From: Treponema sp. | GTDB lineage: Bacteria > Spirochaetota > Spirochaetia > Treponematales > Treponemataceae | Length of the DNA stretch: 25,947 nucleotides | Direction of reading: 5' to 3' | NCBI GenBank assembly: GCA_003447785.1 | Contig: DLYJ01000249.1 | Location: 1-25,947 of the forward strand | In this document: piece by piece, positions 7,560-13,000 of the stretch | Position numbering within the stretch: the stretch's first letter is position 1 | How the letters are laid out: each line of letters opens with the position of its first letter | The notes under the pieces: generated by a model | What the model was told of the DNA's origin: nothing | The model's input: only the letters and a program-made list of their open reading frames with translations | Database searches by the model: none | Translations under genes and position numbers: made by a program

Positions 7560-8612
7560 TCAGCGTAAGCTTTCCGTATGCAGCCAGGTCAGTTCGTGCT
7601 TGTTGTAGTTTAAGTGAACGACACGGCTGCCGGGAAGGCTCGCAAACTTTTTGACTAAATCCCAGTCAATCTCGCCCTGCATTTTAATCGTACAAATCAT
7701 GTTTGCCACACGGCCGCTGTCCAGCCACATGTTGACCCATTCAAAAAGGCGCTCAGGGTAGCAGATTACGTCGCTCAAAACCCAGTCCAGTTTATCGCAG
7801 TTCAAGCGGGCGCACACATCTTCCGGCTTTAATGTAAAGGCATCGTGCGCCAGAAAGTGAACCATTCTGTCATTCATCAGGGAGTCTGCAAGGGGAGCGC
7901 GGTCAACGGCAAAAACTTCTGCACCCAGGGCACGGAGAACCCATGTCCAGCCGCCGGGACATGCACCTGCTTCAAAACATTTTGAGGAGCCCGATGGGAA
8001 TTCAACCCCAAAATAATGATTGTGCTGAACCAGTGCTTCCTGAATTTTCAAATAAGCCCTGCTGGGCGGATTTTCGTGGTCTTCCACAAAACGAATCGCG
8101 CCTGCCGGAAAGCAGTTTGAGGTCTTTGCACTTGCAATGATTGTTTTTTCGTCAATCAAAGTGTATACGCCCATCGCCGAGTCCGGGATTTTAACTGCAC
8201 ACTTTCCGTCTTTTATAAACTGTCTTTCCTTTAAGTTTATGTACGGAAGTTTTTCCTGAATCAGAGATGCGCGGCGGAAAAGCTGATACTGATAAGGCGC
8301 CCAGTTTCTCTGGATTTCCTTTAAGGCCCGGGACGCTTCTCCGATTGATTCAAAATGAATCAGAAAAGGTTCCAGCAGTGTTGTGCGGGCCCAGTAAGGA
8401 GTGTCGTCATTTGTTGAATCAAAATCGGGACAGAATAAAAGTTCGCCGTACCAGCTGGCATTTTCGCTGTTAAATACAGAACCGCTGATGGTCGCCGCCT
8501 GTTGAATTGAACCATAATTAAAGCGTGAAGACAGTTCGCTAGTTAAAAGCCCTGTCATCTCAGGAAATGCCAGAAATGCACGGCCGGAAAGTTTTTCTAT
8601 ACGAACTGACAT
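7560..8612 (-). CDS. rlmM: RlmM-like 23S rRNA ribose 2'-O-methyltransferase
   Basis: 350 aa, close to the 366 of Escherichia coli RlmM. The N-terminal half (about 1-165) is the substrate-binding region. The C-terminal half is a Rossmann FtsJ/RrmJ-type domain: SAM loop CFEAGACPGGWTWVLRALGA (212-231), acidic AVDRAPL, and the K-D-K-E tetrad seen as Lys189 (PPSRAYLK), Asp281 (LSDV), Lys310 (CTIK) and Glu340 (KHELTWL). The known RlmM reaction is methylation of C2498 in 23S rRNA; the assignment here rests on overall layout and motifs, and another YgdE/FtsJ-type target is possible. ATG at 8612 lies inside the end of the PilZ gene (16-base overlap), so the two are one transcription unit. Confidence 0.78.
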   Translation of the reverse strand: MSVRIEKLSGRAFLAFPEMTGLLTSELSSRFNYGSIQQAATISGSVFNSENASWYGELLFCPDFDSTNDDTPYWARTTLLEPFLIHFESIGEASRALKEIQRNWAPYQYQLFRRASLIQEKLPYINLKERQFIKDGKCAVKIPDSAMGVYTLIDEKTIIASAKTSNCFPAGAIRFVEDHENPPSRAYLKIQEALVQHNHYFGVEFPSGSSKCFEAGACPGGWTWVLRALGAEVFAVDRAPLADSLMNDRMVHFLAHDAFTLKPEDVCARLNCDKLDWVLSDVICYPERLFEWVNMWLDSGRVANMICTIKMQGEIDWDLVKKFASLPGSRVVHLNYNKHELTWLHTESLR

Positions 8613-8983
8613 GGCTCTTCTTCCGGCAAAACAGAATCTATTTCTGCAGATTTTTCTTCTTCATGAAGGTGATTGATGTATTCATTCAGGCGAACGGTAT
8701 CAGGGGAAGTTAAAATTGAAAACCCGATTTGAATTGATGAATCTTCCATTTGTTTCTGCCACTGGGGATGACATACTAAATCCAGTGGTTCAAGGGTTGC
8801 GCGGGAAAGCCTGATGCGAAGTTCATAATCTTTGTCCATGTCGAGATTAACGGGGGTGTCGTAATGAATTTTGCATCCGGAAATACTTATATCATCAAGA
8901 ACTCCGGAAAACGGGCAAAGTTCATTGCATTCTATACGTCCAAAATCTTCAAAACGGACATCTTTGCGTAGTTCGCCTTTCAT
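8597..8983 (-). CDS. PilZ domain protein (predicted c-di-GMP receptor)
   Basis: 128 aa from ATG at 8983. The two parts of the c-di-GMP site are visible: RKDVR (Arg6, Arg10; RxxxR) and DISISG (31-36; [D/N]xSxxG), followed by the alternating strands of a PilZ barrel (YELRIRLSRATLEPLDLVCHPQW, SSIQIGFSIL). No other domain is present, so it is a stand-alone receptor or adaptor in the cytoplasm. A TTG at 9001 could extend the frame by six codons, but that would place the start upstream of the predicted +1: the -10 hexamer 8995-8990 ends six bases before the ATG. The gene overlaps the RlmM-like gene by 16 bases. Confidence 0.82.
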   Translation of the reverse strand: MKGELRKDVRFEDFGRIECNELCPFSGVLDDISISGCKIHYDTPVNLDMDKDYELRIRLSRATLEPLDLVCHPQWQKQMEDSSIQIGFSILTSPDTVRLNEYINHLHEEEKSAEIDSVLPEEEPCQFV

Positions 8984-8989
8984 TCCTAA

Positions 8990-9018
8990 ATTATGCTCCA
9001 ATACACAAAACTGGTCAA
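8990..9018 (-). promoter_or_regulatory. Promoter of the PilZ-RlmM unit, leaderless geometry
   Basis: On the minus strand TTGACC (9018-9013) and CATAAT (8995-8990) are 17 bases apart. Six bases then separate the -10 hexamer from the A of the ATG at 8983, so the predicted +1 is the start codon itself. This is the same spacing as at 6601 and 6647. Confidence 0.6.
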
Positions 9019-9034
9019 TTAAAAAACCTGTTAA

Positions 9035-9178
9035 AATGGTAAAGCAATTAAAAACGTCCGCGCCCTGGCCGGCACCTTCGAAGTTTCAACCGAAACCCAT
9101 ACAGACACACTCACCTCATCTTACGACAACAAAGGTTATGCAGTTGAACCAAGTTTCGGCCTCTGCTGGACGTTTTAA
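9035..9178 (+). pseudogene. C-terminal remnant of an outer-membrane beta-barrel protein
   Basis: An open stretch of 47 codons with no start codon: an in-frame TAA lies immediately before it at 9032-9034. It reads NGKAIKNVRALAGTFEVSTE... and ends YAVEPSFGLCWTF before TAA at 9176. Alternating residues and a terminal Phe preceded by alternate aromatics are the signature of the last strand of bacterial outer-membrane barrels. The rest of the gene is missing, so this is most likely what remains after a deletion or insertion next to the toxin locus. The parent family is unknown. Confidence 0.5.
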
Positions 9179-9211
9179 TATGCCTCTTCCACAGATGGAA
9201 TAAAGGTAACG

Positions 9212-9306
9212 AATAAAAAAACAGCCCCGCCACAAAGCTTCAACCCAAAGTGACGAGGTTATTTACCCTTTCATGGAGGCAAGACGCTAAATTGCGAAGT
9301 GCCTTT
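9212..9306 (-). ncRNA. Orphan copy of the type I antitoxin RNA gene
   Basis: A second copy of the antisense RNA gene at 9846-9762, 539 bases away in the same orientation. It keeps a 17-base-spaced promoter (9341-9313), the 28-base 5' segment (9303-9276) without a change, the central GGGTTGAAG loop and a terminator hairpin with a U tract. The predicted RNA is about 95 bases. No toxin frame lies opposite it: similarity to the intact locus stops near the position of the toxin stop codon. It could still act in trans on the nearby toxin mRNA or on a toxin elsewhere. Confidence 0.55.
9225..9258 (-). terminator. Terminator of the orphan antitoxin RNA
   Basis: Read on the minus strand, CCTCGTCAC (9258-9250) pairs with GTGGCGGGG (9233-9225) over nine positions, two of them G-U. 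A run of seven T residues follows after CTG. The G-U pairs work only in this direction: the plus-strand RNA would have two C-A mismatches. So the structure is kept for the antitoxin orientation. Confidence 0.6.
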
Positions 9307-9345
9307 TTTTTTAAAATACCCCACTTATATGCAAAAAGCAAGAGA
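9276..9345 (-). repeat. Direct repeat, copy 1 (antitoxin 5' end plus promoter)
   Basis: Positions 9276-9303 are identical to 9815-9842, and 9329-9342 are identical to 9868-9881 (ATATGCAAAAAGCA core). The segment between them has the same length within one base but differs in sequence at several sites. Weaker similarity continues leftwards to about 9215 against 9762. Confidence 0.9.
9313..9341 (-). promoter_or_regulatory. Promoter of the orphan antitoxin RNA
   Basis: On the minus strand TTGCTT (9341-9336) and TATTTT (9318-9313) are 17 bases apart. The -35 region and upstream flank are nearly the same as in the intact locus; the -10 is TATTTT instead of TATATT. The predicted start is near 9306. 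Confidence 0.5.
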
Positions 9346-9364
9346 AAATAACTCATCAGTCATT

Positions 9365-9493
9365 TTAATTATGTGGAATTACATCCGGTTTAATGGAATT
9401 TAAGAAATTGCGTACTGCTTCGCTTTCCTCAAATTCTCTCATTCGTGACTCTGCATTAAGTGTATATTTATTTCGAACAGGTTTTGCCCGCAT
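9365..9493 (-). CDS. Small ORF of unknown function, possibly a gene remnant
   Basis: 42 aa from ATG at 9493 (MRAKPVRNKYTLNAESR...) to TAA at 9365. The composition is charged and helical, with no membrane segment and no motif I recognise. No Shine-Dalgarno sequence precedes the ATG, and the frame stays open for twelve more codons upstream, through a lysine run, to a stop at 9530. It lies between the two antitoxin RNA copies. It could be the 3' end of a decayed gene or a chance frame; I would not rely on it. Confidence 0.25.
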   Translation of the reverse strand: MRAKPVRNKYTLNAESRMREFEESEAVRNFLNSIKPDVIPHN

Positions 9494-9550
9494 TATTTGC
9501 TGAATTGCTTTTTTTTTCTTGTTTTTATCTTATATTTTGTATACTTATAA

Positions 9551-9579
9551 TTGAATAAATACTATTTGTATGGTATTAT
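9551..9579 (+). promoter_or_regulatory. Promoter of the type I toxin mRNA
   Basis: TTGAAT (9551-9556) and TATTAT (9574-9579) are 17 bases apart, with TG at 9571-9572 giving an extended -10. The start would be near 9585-9586, so the mRNA begins with GGCACTTCGC. The antitoxin RNA begins with the same bases. Confidence 0.6.
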
Positions 9580-9600
9580 AAATAGGCACTTCGCAGTTAA

Positions 9601-9659
9601 TGGCGGTCTTGTCTCCGGACTCAATCCGTGTTCTACATGGAAATAATTGATACGGAGGC
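9601..9659 (+). promoter_or_regulatory. Structured toxin leader that can hide the ribosome-binding site
   Basis: GTCTCCG (9611-9617) can pair with CGGAGGC (9653-9659), which contains the GGAGG ribosome-binding site of the toxin: seven pairs, one G-U. Inside this stem a second hairpin forms from TCCGTGT (9625-9631) and ACATGGA (9635-9641), seven pairs with one G-U and a three-base loop. In addition TGGCGGTCTT (9601-9610) is complementary to AAGACCGCCA (9766-9775) in the 3' part of the same mRNA. Confidence 0.55.
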
Positions 9660-9665
9660 TCAACG

Positions 9666-9761
9666 GTGACGATTTACGAAATTCTTTCGTTAGCAATTAA
9701 TTTTGCTATTCTCATCATAGACTTACTTAAGAGCCTTCCTAAAAAGAAGAAATCTGAGTAA
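9666..9761 (+). CDS. Type I toxin-like small membrane peptide (TxpA/BsrG/holin-like type)
   Basis: 31 aa from GTG at 9666, with a perfect GGAGG (9654-9658) seven bases upstream. The peptide starts MTIYEILSLAINFAILII, then DLLKSLPKKKKSE. A short polar N-terminus with the YE motif, one hydrophobic segment (about residues 6-21) and a lysine-rich tail are the pattern of TxpA, BsrG and the putative holin-like toxins of Firmicutes; BsrG also begins MTVYESL and ends in a lysine run. Such peptides insert in the inner membrane and stop growth when made in excess. The folded leader, the convergent antisense RNA (9846-9762) and pairing between the mRNA ends fit type I control. Assignment rests on this pattern and context, not on a database match; the peptide is shorter than the known examples. 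Confidence 0.7.
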   Translation: MTIYEILSLAINFAILIIDLLKSLPKKKKSE

Positions 9762-9846
9762 AAATAAGACCGCCACTGTCTTCAACCCATGTGGCGGTCT
9801 TGAACCAAAAACGTGAGGCAAGACGCTAAATTGCGAAGTGCCCTCC
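9762..9846 (-). ncRNA. Antisense antitoxin RNA of the type I locus
   Basis: A predicted RNA of about 85 bases, transcribed towards the toxin gene from the promoter 9881-9853 and ending at the hairpin 9801-9766 followed by ATTTTTA. It overlaps the 3' untranslated part of the toxin mRNA completely but not the reading frame, the arrangement known for TxpA/RatA and BsrG/SR4. Its AAGACCGCCAC arm can also pair with TGGCGGTCTT in the toxin leader, so it could act at both ends of the mRNA. It has no reading frame of its own. Confidence 0.62.
9766..9801 (-). terminator. Terminator of the antitoxin RNA, in the overlap with the toxin mRNA
   Basis: AAGACCGCCAC (9766-9776) and GTGGCGGTCTT (9791-9801) form a perfect 11-bp stem with a 14-base loop. 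On the minus strand ATTTTTA follows; on the plus strand no T run follows, so it should end mainly the antitoxin RNA. Confidence 0.7.
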
Positions 9847-9852
9847 TTTTTT
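9815..9852 (+). terminator. Probable 3' end of the toxin mRNA
   Basis: A bulged stem GAGGCA (9815-9820) with TGCCCTC (9839-9845), plus an inner CGC/GCG pair, is followed by a run of six T. The AATTGCGAAGTGCC part (9829-9842) can alternatively pair with GGCACTTCGCAGTT at the mRNA 5' end (9585-9598): 14 pairs, one G-U. Confidence 0.45.
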
Positions 9853-9881
9853 AATATACTCTAGTTATATGCAAAAAGCAA
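9853..9881 (-). promoter_or_regulatory. Promoter of the antitoxin RNA
   Basis: On the minus strand TTGCTT (9881-9876) and TATATT (9858-9853) are 17 bases apart; the -10 matches five of six consensus positions. The start would be the G near 9846. The better -10 here than at 9318 suggests this copy is the stronger one. Confidence 0.62.
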
Positions 9882-9912
9882 GGGAATTTTTTCCGCATTA
9901 AAGTGCTCCATC

Positions 9913-10023
9913 CACCGCAGGCGGCAAACGCCTGCGGTGATGTTGCGGTCCCCTTCCCGTAAAGAAAGTGTCATTGCCGTGTTCAACACGGCAATCCGTT
10001 ACAAGTCACATTGAATAGTGACT
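9913..10023. repeat. Three intergenic palindromes downstream of the giant lipoprotein gene
   Basis: CACCGCAGGCG / CGCCTGCGGTG (9913-9939; 11 bp, loop GCAAA), ATTGCCGTG / CACGGCAAT (9973-9995; loop TTCAA) and AGTCAC / GTGACT (10004-10023; loop of 8). They lie between the toxin locus and the stop of the giant gene at 10031. None is followed by a clean T run in either direction, so they are not textbook terminators. They may stabilise the 3' end of the 12-kb mRNA. No gene is seen between 9885 and 10030. Confidence 0.6.
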
Positions 10024-10030
10024 GTAAACT

Positions 10031-13000
10031 TTATTCACTCTTCAGGTAGGCGGTTTCGTAGGCCTTACTTGTCTTGTAGGCGATTACGGAATCGACTGTC
10101 GCTGGAGTAGCAGTTGCCTTGTAGTTTGCATTTGCACCAGCTAACTGATTCTGCAGCACCGTTGCTGTCGGACTCGTCCAGTTGTTGCTTGATTCAAGGG
10201 AAATCTTGTTTTCCTTGAGAGCGTAGTGGCCGTTTCCGAGTGCTGGAATAATCATGAAATCCCAGCGATCTTTGTAAACAGTATCACCAGCAGGAGCGAC
10301 AGTGCGGTAAGCGTACTTGACGCCGTTCGCCGTGTTAGCCTTATTGAGCCAGGTCATTGCAGGAATGTAAGTTGTGCCATTATAAACAACAGAAATGTTT
10401 CCATACGAAAGAGAGCCTGTTTCATCTACAACTTCTTCAGTACCCCAAGTATAGCTACCATCCTTATATGTACCATAAAGATAGCACATCTGACCGTCTT
10501 CGTTGTTGTACATGATATGGATGTTGTTTCCGCCATCAAGTTTCATACTAACTTCACCAGAACACTTAACATTTGGATCAAGACGAGTCCAATTTGCTGC
10601 AGTACTTGGTTTCTGAGCGTTTGCAACAACAACCTTTAACTTAGAATTGGCTGCATCATAGTATGCGACTACAGGATAACCGATTGTCATCACATCAATT
10701 GCGGCTGATGAACCGGCAGAAGATGAAACATCAGTAGCAGCAGTCTGGAATGTAGAGAAATTACGTGACTTGTTTGCTGTTGATACGACATTCATATTTC
10801 CATGATAAATAGCAGCACTAAGATAATCTTTTCCGCCATGTTCAGTAATAAAATCAACATTTCCAGACCATGAAATTTTGTTATTCTGAGCATCTACTTC
10901 AGTAATAGTTCTAAACTCAATCTTAAAATTACCAAAATAGTTATCTAACAATGCGATTGTATCACCTACTTTTATATCCGTGCCTAATGTAACTGTAAGA
11001 TCCTGAGTTGTGATTGAAGTTGCAGTAGCCGCAGAAATATAATTTGAAGACTTAGTATTTACATTTCCATTTTTGTCGGGTGTTGTATTTCCATTTGCAG
11101 CATTATTAGGAACCCCTGTGGCAAGGAACACATCTGTTGAATAATTAGCATATGTTCCTGATGCACCAGTTTCTACATGACCTCGATTATTGTTATGTAA
11201 AGATGTATTTGCCGAACCATCAGTTTTAGTGAATGTATGCATTCGATCCTGACCTGTATAACCACCATCAAGAACTACCCATCCTGCAATTGCACCTGAA
11301 ATTCCAGAATCTGCACCAGTTCCATTTGAGAAGTTACCATCTGTTACATCAACAACGGAATACTTGAGTCCTTCTGTAACATTGTCATACCAAATGCTAT
11401 GAGTATATTTACCGAATCTAGCGGAGTGAGGGTTTTCAAATGAAGAGAATCTACGGTTTGCATCATAGCTGGCAAGATTATAGAATGCAGTATAGTTTGT
11501 TCCATCCATCTGGAATTTTGGATTTCCAGTTACCTGAACAGACATACCACCATAGTTCATCGTCCCTTCTACCTCAGTTTTATTAATCTGAACGGCAGCT
11601 GCACCACCATCAATAACAGCACTTGAAAGTCCATTTCGGCTGAATGAGTTACCATTACCACCATGCTCTTGAATAAATGTTACTACTGCACTTCCAAGAT
11701 ATGTGTCATTGCCTGATTTTGTATCAATTGCAACTCCGCTATACGGGGCTGGCTGGTCATAATTTCGATAAATAGGAACAGCAGCTTTAGTTAATCCTTG
11801 CGAGAACATGATGTTAGAGTTAGAAATTGCACCCCACGAAGCACGCAGATTACCGTTTTTATCCGCAGTCATAACTGGATACTGGGACTCATAACCTCCG
11901 TCAGTGCTGTTAAAGTAATTTCCCAAGTTCCAGACGCTCAGATAGCGGTCGTCGTCAGCATAGTATTTAGTTGAATTACCCTTCATCTGGAATGTTTCAG
12001 CATTATATCCCTTACCGGCAGTTGCGGCTGTTACTATATTTCCACTGATTGTCGGGTCCTCATTGCTGTTATTTTCACTTGCAACGCCAGCGCTTGTAAC
12101 AGTCAGGTTACCGCTCTTGGCAGGTACTACCATTGTAAACTTGCTGACAGACTTATATGTACTGTCTGCAGTTTTTGTATAGTTAACGGCATCGTTATTT
12201 CCAACTTTCCAAGAACCTGAAGTTCCAAAGTTGTATCCGTAAACTGTAACAGTTTCACCTTCACTTACAGGGTAATGTCCGTACTTTGAACGGTTCATTG
12301 CTCCGTCAGAAATATCTGTCAAATCTCCACGGTCAATTGATGTAATATATGGTGCAACATGAACTTTACAGTAACCTGTTACTGCTGTTGCATCAAATTC
12401 TGAGTTAATTCCATTACCCGTCTGTGTAATTCTATTACCCGTCTGTGTAGTACCCGGTGTAGAATGCAATGTTGATCCGGTTCGTGCCTGAGTTGTTGTA
12501 ACTGTGATTTCTTTATCACCGTTACCAATCTGGGCTGTATCAAGATACATTGTCCAGTTAACTGTATGACCACTTTGACTTAAAGAATCCCCTGTAGCAA
12601 AGAGGTAATATCCCTTTGTAAATGTTGTACTTCCTACCGGTACCCACTTAGTTGCATCTGATGTTGCTGTAGGAACATAGGTGAGAGTTGCATCAATTGT
12701 GGTTCCTACCTTAACAGTAAAGCTTGCCATACGCTGGTCGTCGCTTGCAACACCTTCAACCTTAATTACACCGGATACTCCAGGTATAAAGCCTGTCCTG
12801 TATTTTCCAAGATCGATGTGTCCGACCGGAGAGCCTTCATTGTAATACAGTGAATTATCATCTTCATCTGCGCTATTCCAGTAGAATGGTGTAATTGTTC
12901 CCTTAGGAGCAACGTCATCCACAATATCAATATAAACCGGGATGTTGATGTATGTGTACTGGTTACCGTAAGTTACCTTGCCTGTAGTTGAATCCACAGA

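Larger units (their letters stand above)
9815..9884 (-). repeat. Direct repeat, copy 2 (antitoxin 5' end plus promoter)
   Basis: The partner of 9276-9345; the first 28 bases are identical. This copy belongs to the complete toxin locus. The first part also occurs inverted at 9585-9598, where it forms the start of the toxin mRNA. Confidence 0.9.

Noticed and set aside
8984..9001. TTG at 9001 as the start of the PilZ gene
   Set aside because: It overlaps the spacer and -10 region of a 17-base-spaced promoter, lacks a ribosome-binding site, and the added six residues are not needed for the RxxxR motif.
8871..9203. Plus-strand frame of 110 codons over the PilZ start
   Set aside because: It is antisense to the PilZ gene and in a different frame from the barrel remnant at 9035-9178, which has the more convincing protein character.
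9276..9312. Copy 1 of the 28-base repeat taken only as a plus-strand terminator
   Set aside because: It does have a weak GGCA/TGCC stem before nine T residues, but the linked minus-strand promoter, RNA body and second terminator show that the unit is mainly an antitoxin RNA gene; a terminator role on the plus strand may be secondary.
9585..9884. Insertion sequence or integron-type element bounded by the inverted copies
   Set aside because: No transposase, target duplication or terminal inverted repeats enclose the segment; the inverted copy is explained by pairing of the toxin mRNA ends.
10226..10639. Plus-strand frame of 137 codons inside the giant gene
   Set aside because: It lies wholly antisense to the lipoprotein frame, has no recognisable domain or ribosome-binding site, and several similar frames occur along the gene as expected by chance.
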